A stretch of 8,966 bases of DNA from DAOTVC01 sp034437215 (GCA_034437215.1 DAOTVC010000021.1:1-8966); one strand, 5' to 3'; positions 1 through 7,394 are shown, counted from the first letter of the stretch. Numbers and translations are program-made. The notes: generated by a model not told the origin, from the sequence alone.

Positions 1-3000
1 TAGTAGGTGTAGGCGTCGAGGGTGCCGGCTTGACCGCCCACCTCCCGCTGGTAGATCCCCACCCACGAGCCCGGGCCGTCGTGATAGCGGTAGATCTGGG
101 TGGGCAGGGCGGGGGAGTCGCCGGGACGGACGACGCGGGTCAGCCGTCCGAAGAGGTCGTAGGCGTAGCGGGTCGCCGTCTCGCTCCCTTTGGGTCCGTA
201 GGTCCGGCAGGCGGCGCCGAAGCGGTAACCGTTGGCGATGCACGTGCCGTAGTCGTTGATGCCGTAGTACTGGGTCACTCCGCAGAGGCTCGTGCCGGGG
301 CTGATCTCCCGGCACACCCGGATGGGATAGAGGCGGAAGGTCGTCGTGTCGTAGGCGGTGTGGGTGCTGTAGCCGTGGGCGTCCGTGGTGCGGACACGAT
401 TGCCCGCGGAATCGTACCAGTGCTCCATCCCGATCCACGTTCCGGCGCCCGAGGCTGTCTCCTGCAGCCACGCCTCCTCCCGGACCAGCTCCCCGCGGAT
501 TGGCGGGCTGGTCCAGGGGCGCAGGGAGCCGCCGGGATTGCGATCGTAGTAGTAGCGTGCTTCCGTGAGCGGCTCTCCTCCCCGGTCGCCCGCATAGAGG
601 CGCCGGCGGGAGGGCGTGGAGACGATCCACGTGCTCTCGTTGACGACGTACTCCTGCTCGATGGTGCGGTAGGGAAGGGGGGCATCCCGGTCGGCGTACT
701 CGCGCACGAGGGTGGCGTTGCCGTAGGAATCGTACTCGTAGGTGACCGCCTTCGTCGTCTCCACGCCTCCGCTCTTCTCGGTAGTCACCACCCTCTCGAT
801 CTGCGCGATGGAGGCTACGGTGTCCGGTACCTGCCTCCAGGTGGTATCCGTTTGCTGAAGTAGAACGCCACTGGCGCCGTCATGCAGGGTAACCTGGTAC
901 TCGCGTCCTCGTCGCCACTTTCCCTGCGTATGGAAGCGGTGGACCTCCCGTACCACCTCGGACCTGCTGTAGTCGTAGCGTTTGACGGTGGTCTCGGCGT
1001 AGCCCTCGACCATGCCCCTATCTTCGTAGGGGCCCGCGTAGGTGTAGGAGATCTGGGTGTAGACGTTTGCCGGATGGTTGCCGTCGTGGGCGCGCTTTTC
1101 GAAGACCCGGTAGTTGAAGAAATTTCCGGCGCAGCCGTCGCCCCACTCGTCCAGATCACGCTGGGCTTCGTAGTCGAACTCCACGCGGGCCCCATAGCCG
1201 TTCCTCAGGGTGATCAGGCGGGGGTAGGCGAAGGTGGAGCGCTGGAAGGGGGTCGCATTCTCGGAGGGGCACCAGGGTTTGTTCCTGAGGAAGTGGTAGT
1301 CGAAGGTCGTTGCCGGGAGGGTCTGACCGCCCGGCGCCACCTGCTGCACAGAGGTCAGGTAGCGGGTGTAGGTCGGTTTCTCACCGGTGGCGTAGTTCAG
1401 CCGGTAGGCTCCCTGCAGTGCGCCCAACTGGTAGATCTCGATGCGGTTCAGGCGTCCGGGGTCACCGAAGATCTGCCAGCCGTAGATAGGACCTTCGCCC
1501 GGCGTCGCCACGAATCTGATCTCGGTGGCCCACTTGCGTTTCCCCTGCTCGAAGTAGTCGTTGTAGTAGACGGCGCGGAGGGTGCTGGTGGTGTCGTGGT
1601 TGTGGCTGAAGACCTCGTTGTAGAGGAGCAGCATGTTGTTGCCGCGGCGGTCGTCCACCCGGTGCAGGCGCCAGCGGTAGACGGCCCGGTGCTCCACCGG
1701 GCCGGCGTAACAGTTTCCGTAGAGACAGTTCGTGGTCCGCCAGAGCACCTGCTCCGAGTCGTGGGTCGATCCCAGCTCGTAGATCTTGCCGTCGGGCAGC
1801 AGCACCCGCCAGTACCAGCCCGTCTCGTTGAGACCGCCCTCTCCGAAGAGCTCGACGTAGATCTCGGGGTGATCCTGTACCCAGTACCGTCCGGGCTGCC
1901 CCTCATCCTGACCGTCCGGCTTTAGCGCGTAGCTGGTACCGTTGATCAAGAGGTTGAAGCCGGTGCCCACCTCGATCCAATCGGGGTTGTCCGACCAGGC
2001 CAGCCCCACCTTGTCGCGGACGATGTCCATCACGTCGATGGACCATCCGGACCCTGCCCACTCCTGCTTCCAGGAGAGCAGCCCGTCCAGGCGGCGGCTG
2101 TTATAGGAGAGGTTCAGATCGGGCTGTAAGCCGTTGCGTCCCGGAGGCACGGCGAGGGGGTAGCTGTAGGCGACGCCGCCGCTGTAGAGGCTTACGACGG
2201 GTTCGTTGTAGGAGAGCTCCCATTTGTACGCCGTGGCGATGCCCGCACTCCAATCGCTGAAGTGGCTGACGGGCGCCGTCAGCGTGCGGCTCTCGGGATC
2301 GTAGACGGCTTCGGGCACGCGCTTCCAGAAGTCACGCTCGGCGTCGAAGAGATAGGCCAGCTCGAGATCGTGGTGCTCGGCCATCTGGGCGGGTGCGATC
2401 AGGGATCTCAGATCGACGCTCACGGTGACCGGGACGTCAAAAGCGAGATCGGGCTCCAGCCGGAAGCGGGTCGCGGCTCCGGTTCGACCCGGAGCGATGG
2501 TACGGTTAGCATACTGGATCAACCGTACGCTCACCGTCTCACGGACGGCGCCCGGGGGCGCCAGGACCTCGATGCGCCCATCCCACGAGGACAGTTCGCC
2601 CCCTTCAGGGGTGAAGAGGGCGGTCGTGGCTCGTCCCACCGCCAGCATAGCCGAGGCCTCGATCTGCATCTCCCGCTGCGTTCCGACCTCGCCGACCGTG
2701 AGCAGGGCGCGGTTGTGAAGATCCACCGGCTCCTGGAGCGCCGCGCTCACCCGAGCCTGTACCTCCAGGCGCCGCACCTCGCCGGGCTTCACTCCCGCCA
2801 GGGACCAGTGGAGGCTGTGGGTCTCTGCATCGTAGTGGGCTTCACCGGCCTTCAGAACCTCGACCGCCTCGGGGACCTCGTCCACCATGGCGACTGCGCT
2901 CCAGCCGGTATGGGGGGCGGTCACGACGAAGGTGTAGGTGACGACCGAGCCGGGGAGCACGCGGTCGGGGGTGACGGACTTGGCAAAGCGGCGGGTGTCT

Positions 3001-3245
3001 GTAGGATCGATAGGGAAGGTGGCCTGTTGGAGAATCAGGGGGAGGTAGAGCGTCCCGGTATAGACGTTCCCGGCTTGAAGGGACGGGCCTTGGGTGCCGA
3101 GAGTTTGCCCTTCTCTCTGAAATTGGCTCTCTTCTGAAGGCACCGTCGAATTATTGGTTAGGGTAGCAGCATCGACGGGGTAGGGCCACGGTATCGAGGA
3201 CAACAACAGCATTCCAATCAAGCACACACGCCAGAAGCGTTTCAT
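1..3245 (-). CDS. Secreted SpvB-like / Rhs YD-repeat protein with DUF11-like and ZU5-like domains (partial, C-terminus off the left edge)
   Basis: Continuous minus-strand frame of 1081 codons with no stop; I checked every triplet down to the edge. The ATG at 3245-3243 follows AGGAGAGG (3260-3253) at 7 nt, and an in-frame stop lies just upstream. Residues 1-26 form a signal peptide (KRFWR, hydrophobic LIGMLLLSS, likely cut after VDA). LYLPLIL lies at about 66-72. A DUF11-like segment starts near residue 88 (PDRVLPGSVVTYTFVV). A ZU5-like stretch covers about 215-310, with APPGAV near 229-234. Around 360-405 the pattern YSYPLAVPPG-RNGLQPDLNLSYNS then SGWSID matches the N-terminal module of SpvB/TcaC-like proteins. 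Rhs-type sequence follows, with YD repeats at about 836 (YEYDSYGN), 944 (WYDSAGNRV) and 1029 (YDLFGRLTR). Family knowledge: Rhs repeats build a shell around a C-terminal effector. That end lies outside the window, so toxin, adhesin or wall-protein roles cannot be separated. Family assignment is firm; function is not. Confidence 0.93.
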   Translation of the reverse strand, partial: MKRFWRVCLIGMLLLSSIPWPYPVDAATLTNNSTVPSEESQFQREGQTLGTQGPSLQAGNVYTGTLYLPLILQQATFPIDPTDTRRFAKSVTPDRVLPGSVVTYTFVVTAPHTGWSAVAMVDEVPEAVEVLKAGEAHYDAETHSLHWSLAGVKPGEVRRLEVQARVSAALQEPVDLHNRALLTVGEVGTQREMQIEASAMLAVGRATTALFTPEGGELSSWDGRIEVLAPPGAVRETVSVRLIQYANRTIAPGRTGAATRFRLEPDLAFDVPVTVSVDLRSLIAPAQMAEHHDLELAYLFDAERDFWKRVPEAVYDPESRTLTAPVSHFSDWSAGIATAYKWELSYNEPVVSLYSGGVAYSYPLAVPPGRNGLQPDLNLSYNSRRLDGLLSWKQEWAGSGWSIDVMDIVRDKVGLAWSDNPDWIEVGTGFNLLINGTSYALKPDGQDEGQPGRYWVQDHPEIYVELFGEGGLNETGWYWRVLLPDGKIYELGSTHDSEQVLWRTTNCLYGNCYAGPVEHRAVYRWRLHRVDDRRGNNMLLLYNEVFSHNHDTTSTLRAVYYNDYFEQGKRKWATEIRFVATPGEGPIYGWQIFGDPGRLNRIEIYQLGALQGAYRLNYATGEKPTYTRYLTSVQQVAPGGQTLPATTFDYHFLRNKPWCPSENATPFQRSTFAYPRLITLRNGYGARVEFDYEAQRDLDEWGDGCAGNFFNYRVFEKRAHDGNHPANVYTQISYTYAGPYEDRGMVEGYAETTVKRYDYSRSEVVREVHRFHTQGKWRRGREYQVTLHDGASGVLLQQTDTTWRQVPDTVASIAQIERVVTTEKSGGVETTKAVTYEYDSYGNATLVREYADRDAPLPYRTIEQEYVVNESTWIVSTPSRRRLYAGDRGGEPLTEARYYYDRNPGGSLRPWTSPPIRGELVREEAWLQETASGAGTWIGMEHWYDSAGNRVRTTDAHGYSTHTAYDTTTFRLYPIRVCREISPGTSLCGVTQYYGINDYGTCIANGYRFGAACRTYGPKGSETATRYAYDLFGRLTRVVRPGDSPALPTQIYRYHDGPGSWVGIYQREVGGQAGTLDAYTY

Positions 3246-3465
3246 GAGAACACCTCTCCTATCTCTCCGGGATTCCCGTTAAAGATTCCTTGACCCGTCA
3301 TGATTACGCTGCTGGGGGCAGTGTGGGCCTTGCGGGATTACAAGACCGGTATTGACGGCAGGTAGAGAGATGGGTAGGGAGGGGGTAGGGCAACGCAGGC
3401 TACAACGTCAGAAGATCTGCTGGGATGGGCAAGGTCCCCCCGTTGTTGATAGTACCTTGTCTCTC

Positions 3466-3493
3466 ATTATAAGGGCCAACCGGCGGTTGTCAA
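3466..3493 (-). promoter_or_regulatory. Consensus sigma70-type promoter for the Rhs gene
   Basis: Read on the minus strand, TTGACA (3493-3488) and TATAAT (3471-3466) are separated by 16 nt, a perfect match to both hexamers. It points at the Rhs gene and implies a leader of roughly 210 nt before the ATG at 3245. No other promoter of comparable quality lies between it and the start codon. Confidence 0.8.
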
Positions 3494-3510
3494 TGACTTT
3501 TTGCGCAATT

Positions 3511-3535
3511 GGGTAAGATGTCAAACATCTTGCCC
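3511..3535. repeat. 11-bp inverted repeat next to the divergent promoter
   Basis: GGGTAAGATGT (3511-3521) and ACATCTTGCCC (3525-3535) form an 11-bp stem with one G-T pair around a CAA loop. It sits about 18 bp upstream of the -35 box of the Rhs promoter. No T-tract follows on either strand, so an operator or an interspersed hairpin repeat is more likely than a terminator. Confidence 0.55.
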
Positions 3536-3540
3536 GGGAG

Positions 3541-3640
3541 GGGTTCGGGGACGAGGGACAAGGGACTGGGGACAAGGGATCAGGGGACGCGATGAGACGG
3601 GTGCATTTTCCACCTGCCTAAGCCCTGTTCCCTGATCCCT
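3541..3640. repeat. G/A-rich low-complexity filler with an 11-bp inverted pair
   Basis: Between 3546 and 3589 the sequence cycles through units such as GGGGACGAGGGACAA, GGGACTGGGGACAA and GGGATCAGGGGA. AGGGATCAGGG (3575-3585) is exactly complementary to CCCTGATCCCT (3630-3640), with 44 nt between. The block has no coding character. It resembles non-coding filler I associate with Chloroflexota genomes, which is a recollection rather than something tested here. Confidence 0.6.
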
Positions 3641-3765
3641 CCCCGTTCTATGAGCCGCGTGCAACCCGTGCCTACTGCTCACCTGCTCAACACCCTCTGC
3701 CCTTCTAACCTACTCTAATTATAGTGCTCTTTAGCCCGACCGGGGACGATTTCCAAGGCAGTCTC

Positions 3766-3793
3766 TGGAAAAGGGGGCTTGCCGTGCTATAGT
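3766..3793 (+). promoter_or_regulatory. Extended -10 promoter for the GH13 gene
   Basis: TGCTATAGT (3785-3793) is an extended -10 element: TG, one base, then TATAGT with five of six consensus bases. The -35 at 16-nt spacing is poor (TGGAAA at 3766-3771, four of six), which suits an extended -10 promoter. Transcription would start near 3800 and place the hairpin at 3809-3841 at the very 5' end of the mRNA. Confidence 0.5.
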
Positions 3794-3808
3794 AGGGGCG
3801 CTGTTGAA

Positions 3809-3841
3809 AGATCTCGGAGGTCTCTCAGACCTCCGAGATCT
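3809..3841 (+). promoter_or_regulatory. 15-bp hairpin in the GH13 leader
   Basis: AGATCTCGGAGGTCT (3809-3823) and AGACCTCCGAGATCT (3827-3841) are perfectly complementary around a CTC loop. The 3' arm has alternative partners downstream: AGACCTC (3827-3833) can pair with GAGGTCT (3844-3850), and its CCTCC is complementary to the GGAGG of the ribosome binding site (3857-3861). The structure is plain in the sequence. A regulatory role is inference, and an interspersed palindromic repeat is the main alternative. Confidence 0.6.
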
Positions 3842-3869
3842 AAGAGGTCTAACTCAGGAGGGTTTCACA

Positions 3870-5486
3870 ATGCACGAGAACACAGGCGATCTAACGTGGT
3901 GGCAGCGCGGCGTCATCTACCAGGTCTACCCCCGCAGCTTCAAGGACACGACGGGCAACGGCGTCGGCGACCTGCAGGGGGTCATCGAGCGGCTGGACTA
4001 CCTGGAGGAGCTAGAGATCGAGGCCCTCTGGCTCAGCCCCTTCTACCCCTCGCCCATGGCGGACTTCGGCTACGACGTCGCCGATTACTGCGACGTCGAC
4101 CCCCTCTTCGGGGATCTGGCGACCTTCGACCGCCTGGTGGAGGGAGCCCACGCGCAGGGGATCAGGATCATCATCGACTGGGTGCCCAACCACACCTCCG
4201 ACGAGCACCCCTGGTTCCAAGCGTCGCGCAGCAGCCGCGACGACCCCCAGCGCGACTGGTACATCTGGCGCGATCCCGCCCCCGGCGGCGGCCCGCCCAA
4301 CAACTGGGCCAGCTTCTTCGGCGGGCCGGCGTGGACCTACGACGAGGGGACGGGGCAGTACTACCTCCACCAGTTCGCCCCCGAGCAGCCCGACCTCAAC
4401 TGGCGGAATCCCGAGGTGCGCGAGGCGATGTACGACACCCTGCGCTTCTGGCTGGAGCGGGGCGTCGACGGCTTCCGCATGGACGTCATCGGGCTGATTA
4501 TCAAGGACGCCGAGCTGCGGGACAACCCGTCCAACCCCGACGCCCCCGAGGATCTGCCCGCGGAGGATCTCGCCGCCCGGCAGATCATGACCTACAACCT
4601 TGACCAGGAGGAGGTCCACGACGTCCTGCGGGAGATCCGCCGGGTGCTCGACGCCTACGAGGAGATCGTCGCCATCGGCGAGCTCTGGTTCGAGCTGCCC
4701 AGCTGGGCCCGCTACTACGGCGCGGAGGACGACGAGCTGCAGCTGCCCATCAACTTCCGGCTGGCGAAGCAGCCCTGGGAGGCGCGGGCCATGCGGGAGA
4801 CGGTGGAGGAGGTCTACGCGGCGCTGCCCGACTTCGCCTGGCACCACTTTGTCCTGACCAGCCACGACTTCGCCCGCACCGCCTCCCGCTTCGGCGGGCA
4901 GGGGCCGGCGCGGGTCGCCGCGATGCTGCTGCTCACCCTCTGGGGGACGCCGACCCTCTACTACGGCGACGAGCTGGGGCTGGAGAACGGCGACATCCCG
5001 CCGGAGAAGATCCAGGATCCCCAGGGGCTCAACCTGGGGGCGGAGCGCACGCGGGACGTGGCCCGCACGCCCATGCAGTGGACGCCGGAGTCCTACGCGG
5101 GCTTCTGCCCGGCGGAGGTGGAGCCCTGGCTGCCCGTCTCCGACGACTACGTCTCCCGCAACGTGCGGGCCCAGTCCGCCGCCCCCTTCTCCATCCTGAA
5201 CCTCTACCGGGCGCTGCTGCGCTACCGCCGCCGCACCCCGGCGCTCCACGGCGGCGCCTACCGCTCGGTGGAGGTGGAGGCGGGCGACTGCTTCGTCTAC
5301 CTGCGGGAGGCGGGGGACGAACGGCGGCTGGTGGCCCTCAACTTCTCCGCTGCGCCCCGCACCGTGAGCGTGCCGGGCGAGGGGCGGGGGCGGGTGGTGC
5401 TCTCCACTCACCTGGACCGCGAGGAGGCGGTCGACCTCGCGGCCCTGGCGCTGCGCCCCCACGAGGGCGTTCTCGTCGAACTCTGA
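3870..5486 (+). CDS. GH13 alpha-glucosidase / oligo-1,6-glucosidase-like enzyme
   Basis: 538 residues. The ATG at 3870 follows AGGAGG (3856-3861) at 8 nt; an upstream in-frame TTG at 3804 would start inside the leader hairpin and is rejected. The product has no signal peptide and should act in the cytoplasm on small alpha-glucans. GH13 motifs run in order: DWVPNH (103-108), QPDLNW (173-178), GFRMDVI (201-207, nucleophile D205), IGELW (269-273, acid/base E271) and SHD (331-333, stabiliser D333). GTPTLYYGDELG (359-370) and ARTPMQW (398-404) are typical of exo-acting alpha-glucosidases. A C-terminal beta-sandwich follows from about residue 460. QPDLN and a valine after the nucleophile favour alpha-1,6 activity by family knowledge. 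Serine replaces the usual asparagine before HD in region IV. Maltase or a related transglucosylase remains possible. The gene appears monocistronic, with its own promoter and a hairpin cluster behind it. Confidence 0.93.
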   Translation: MHENTGDLTWWQRGVIYQVYPRSFKDTTGNGVGDLQGVIERLDYLEELEIEALWLSPFYPSPMADFGYDVADYCDVDPLFGDLATFDRLVEGAHAQGIRIIIDWVPNHTSDEHPWFQASRSSRDDPQRDWYIWRDPAPGGGPPNNWASFFGGPAWTYDEGTGQYYLHQFAPEQPDLNWRNPEVREAMYDTLRFWLERGVDGFRMDVIGLIIKDAELRDNPSNPDAPEDLPAEDLAARQIMTYNLDQEEVHDVLREIRRVLDAYEEIVAIGELWFELPSWARYYGAEDDELQLPINFRLAKQPWEARAMRETVEEVYAALPDFAWHHFVLTSHDFARTASRFGGQGPARVAAMLLLTLWGTPTLYYGDELGLENGDIPPEKIQDPQGLNLGAERTRDVARTPMQWTPESYAGFCPAEVEPWLPVSDDYVSRNVRAQSAAPFSILNLYRALLRYRRRTPALHGGAYRSVEVEAGDCFVYLREAGDERRLVALNFSAAPRTVSVPGEGRGRVVLSTHLDREEAVDLAALALRPHEGVLVEL

Positions 5487-5524
5487 GCTATCTGAAGGGG
5501 CGTAGTGGCCTGCCCTGAACCCGT

Positions 5525-5642
5525 GCCCGGCGATGAATCGCCGGGCTAGAGCACAGCGCCCGATAAATCGGGCTTCCCATCAAAACGCAGCAAGCCGGAT
5601 TCATCCGGCGCTGTTTCATAGCCCGGACATTCATGTCCGGGC
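5525..5642. repeat. Dyad-symmetric cluster of four hairpins with TGAA/TAAA/TTCA loops
   Basis: Four short hairpins lie in a row. Stem GCCCGGCGA closes loop TGAA (5525-5546), GCCCGA closes TAAA (5558-5573), GCCGGA closes TTCA (5594-5609) and GCCCGGACA closes TTCA (5621-5642). Stems differ but every arm is fully compensated. Loops on the left (TGAA, TAAA) are roughly the reverse complement of those on the right (TTCA). Between the hairpins, GGGCTA (5543-5548) pairs with TAGCCC (5619-5624) and ACAGCGCC (5553-5560) with GGCGCTGT (5607-5614), so the whole block is a composite inverted repeat centred near 5583. It begins 38 nt after the GH13 stop and may protect or end that transcript, but no T-tract follows. 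Confidence 0.75.
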
Positions 5643-5665
5643 GCACGCGGCGCTAGCACAAGGCG

Positions 5666-5679
5666 GGACTGCGCAGTCC
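5666..5679. repeat. 14-bp palindrome GGACTGC/GCAGTCC
   Basis: A perfect palindrome just downstream of the four-hairpin block. Its GGGACT...AGTCC skeleton recurs at 7780-7793, so both may belong to one hairpin repeat family. No T-tract follows. Confidence 0.5.
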
Positions 5680-5807
5680 AGCGAGTTTGAGTAAGGTCCA
5701 TAAGTGCGTCACCGGGGAAGGGTTCCCATCTGTGTTAGCGTAAACCCCTTCTTTGTTGACAGAGCCTGTATCGCTGTTGCCTGCCTTTCTGGCCCCCGTA
5801 GCCTACC

Positions 5808-5835
5808 CTTCTTACTTCTTACTTCTTACTCCCTA
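5808..5835. repeat. CTTCTTA tandem repeat
   Basis: Three exact copies of the 7-mer CTTCTTA (5808-5828) are followed by a degenerate CTCCCTA (5829-5835). They end 15 bp upstream of the -35 box of the amidohydrolase promoter. A 7-bp unit can change copy number by slippage. Its position makes an effect on promoter strength conceivable, but nothing here shows one. Confidence 0.7.
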
Positions 5836-5850
5836 CTCCTGTTCGTTCCG

Positions 5851-5878
5851 TTGACAAATCCCCACTCCGGTTTATAGT
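5851..5878 (+). promoter_or_regulatory. Sigma70-type promoter for the amidohydrolase gene
   Basis: TTGACA (5851-5856) and TATAGT (5873-5878) are separated by 16 nt. Transcription from about 5885 gives a leader of roughly 60 nt ending in AAGGAGG. This supports independent expression from the GH13 gene upstream. Confidence 0.72.
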
Positions 5879-5946
5879 CTTTCTATTGTCTGTGGGGTAC
5901 TCGCAGGCTAAGAATCATTGCATCACCCTTTCAAGGAGGCTCAACC

Positions 5947-7386
5947 ATGACCAACAAGGTGTTGTTTCGCAACTGTCGTTATCTCATCAGCCAACCCACC
6001 CCCTTCGGCGGCATTCTGGAGGATGGGGCGCTCTACATCGAGGGGCCCGTCGTCAAGGCCCTGGGGCCCTCGGCTGAGATCGAGGAGCAGTACGGGCAGC
6101 AGGACGACGTGGAGATCATCGACGCCAGCAACAAGATCGTGATGCCGGGGCTCATCGACGCCCACAATCACGTCGGCGAGGCGCAGATGTTCCTCATCTT
6201 CGGCTGGCTGCAGTCGCCCCTCACGGGCATTGTGGACACCGCTATCCGCGTCCTCTGGCCCGCCTACAACTGGTTCACTGAGGAGAGCGTCTACGACCTG
6301 ACCCTCTTTGGGACGCTGAACCTGTTGAAGCACGGCACCACCACCTTCGCCAACGCCTTCACCTTCCCCGACGCCGTCTACCGGGCCTCGGTGAAGTCGG
6401 GCATGCGCACCGCCATCCACGTCCAGTCCATCACCAGCGTCAAGCTCTCCGAGGCGCGGGACGGGGAGACGCTGCCCTACGCCACGGAGGAGGAGTACCT
6501 CCAGCTGACGGAGGAGGCCATCAAGAAGTACCACAACACGGAGGACGGGCGCATCCACGTGGGCGTTCATCCCAGCGCCACCTACAACTGCACCCAGTCG
6601 CTGCTCCGCGAGAGCATGGCGCTGGCGGAGGCGCACGACGTGCAGTTCTGCACCCACGTCGCCGAGGCCCCCGACGAGAAGGCGCGCGCCGACGTGACCT
6701 GGGCGGAGGAGGGGGGGCAGATCCAGCACCTGCGCAACCTGGGGCTGATGACGCCGCGGACGCTTTTCTACCACGGCGCCGTCCTCAACGAGGCGGAGAT
6801 CGACATGGTCGCCGAGACGGGCACGGCCATCGCCCACTGCCCGCCCACCAACTCCATCCTGGGCAACTGCGCCTACCTGCCCTACATGCTCAAGCAGGGG
6901 GTCAAGGTGGGGCTGGGGACGGACATGCCCACCCACAACCTCTTCAACGTCATGCTCTCCGTCTCCCAGCAGCACGCCATCATGCCGCGGGAGCTGCGCG
7001 GGGTGATGCCCTGGACGCCCTTCGAGCTGGCGACGCTGGGCAGCGCCCGGGCGCTGCGCTGGGAGGAGAAGATCGGCACGCTGGAGCCGGGCAAGCGCGC
7101 CGACGTGGTCACCATCGACCTGACCCGCAACACCGACCTCTTCCCGCTGAACGTGGGGACACTGCTGCTCTTCCTCGCGGTCAACGGGCCGGGCACGGAG
7201 GTGGCGGACGCCATGGTGGACGGGCGCTTCCTGCGCCGCGACGGCAAGTTCACGCTGGTGGACGAGGACGAGCTGATGGAGCGGGCGCAGTACTGGTGCG
7301 ACAAATTCTCCGCCGACTACATGCAGGCCCAGTCGGAGGGGCGCCCCATGTTCGAGCGGGTGCACGAGGAGTACCAGCGGCTGTAG
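5947..7386 (+). CDS. Amidohydrolase, TrzA/AtzA/MtaD-type metal-dependent deaminase or chlorohydrolase
   Basis: 479 residues. The ATG at 5947 follows AAGGAGG (5933-5939) at 7 nt. The protein is cytoplasmic, with the usual small beta domain (about 1-65 and the C-terminus) around an amidohydrolase barrel. Metal and catalytic residues of the one-metal class are all present: PGLIDAHNH (67-75, ligands H73 and H75), THVAE (236-240, H237 and general acid/base E240), H276 in FYHGAV, and GLGTD (322-326, D326). KHGTTTFANAF (128-138) and AHCPPTNS (296-303) are further family signatures, and GTLEPGKRADVV marks the return strand near the C-terminus. Relatives deaminate guanine, cytosine, 8-oxoguanine, methylthioadenosine or S-adenosylhomocysteine, or dechlorinate triazines. 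The sequence does not let me choose a substrate, and the neighbours do not help. It has its own promoter, and a strong hairpin begins 8 nt after the stop. Confidence 0.9.
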   Translation: MTNKVLFRNCRYLISQPTPFGGILEDGALYIEGPVVKALGPSAEIEEQYGQQDDVEIIDASNKIVMPGLIDAHNHVGEAQMFLIFGWLQSPLTGIVDTAIRVLWPAYNWFTEESVYDLTLFGTLNLLKHGTTTFANAFTFPDAVYRASVKSGMRTAIHVQSITSVKLSEARDGETLPYATEEEYLQLTEEAIKKYHNTEDGRIHVGVHPSATYNCTQSLLRESMALAEAHDVQFCTHVAEAPDEKARADVTWAEEGGQIQHLRNLGLMTPRTLFYHGAVLNEAEIDMVAETGTAIAHCPPTNSILGNCAYLPYMLKQGVKVGLGTDMPTHNLFNVMLSVSQQHAIMPRELRGVMPWTPFELATLGSARALRWEEKIGTLEPGKRADVVTIDLTRNTDLFPLNVGTLLLFLAVNGPGTEVADAMVDGRFLRRDGKFTLVDEDELMERAQYWCDKFSADYMQAQSEGRPMFERVHEEYQRL

Positions 7387-7394
7387 GGCAGGGT

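Noticed and set aside
30..3137. Long plus-strand open frames opposite the Rhs gene (30-863, 882-1925, 2262-3137).
   Set aside because: Their translations are low-complexity V/G/A/R-rich, and the minus strand carries one unbroken frame with a signal peptide, recognisable domains, RBS and consensus promoter. They are antisense shadows in GC-rich DNA.
1..3245. Suspected frameshift or stop in the Rhs gene, since such large repeat genes are often broken.
   Set aside because: Reading every triplet in the frame set by the ATG at 3245 gave no stop down to position 3, and domain order is continuous.
3804..3869. Upstream TTG start for the GH13 gene, adding 22 residues.
   Set aside because: It lies in the leader just before the 15-bp hairpin, the added residues come from palindrome sequence, and the ATG at 3870 has an ideally placed AGGAGG and starts right before the family's N-terminal WWQRGVIYQ motif.
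4011..5462. 483-codon minus-strand frame opposite the GH13 gene.
   Set aside because: No family motifs and no ribosome binding site; the sense strand carries every GH13 motif.
5525..5679. Possible CRISPR array at the hairpin cluster.
   Set aside because: The repeated units are short palindromes of differing sequence with irregular spacing and opposite orientation, not identical direct repeats with uniform spacers.
5756..5761. A second TTGACA upstream of the amidohydrolase gene.
   Set aside because: No acceptable -10 box at 15-18 nt; the promoter at 5851-5878 is far better.
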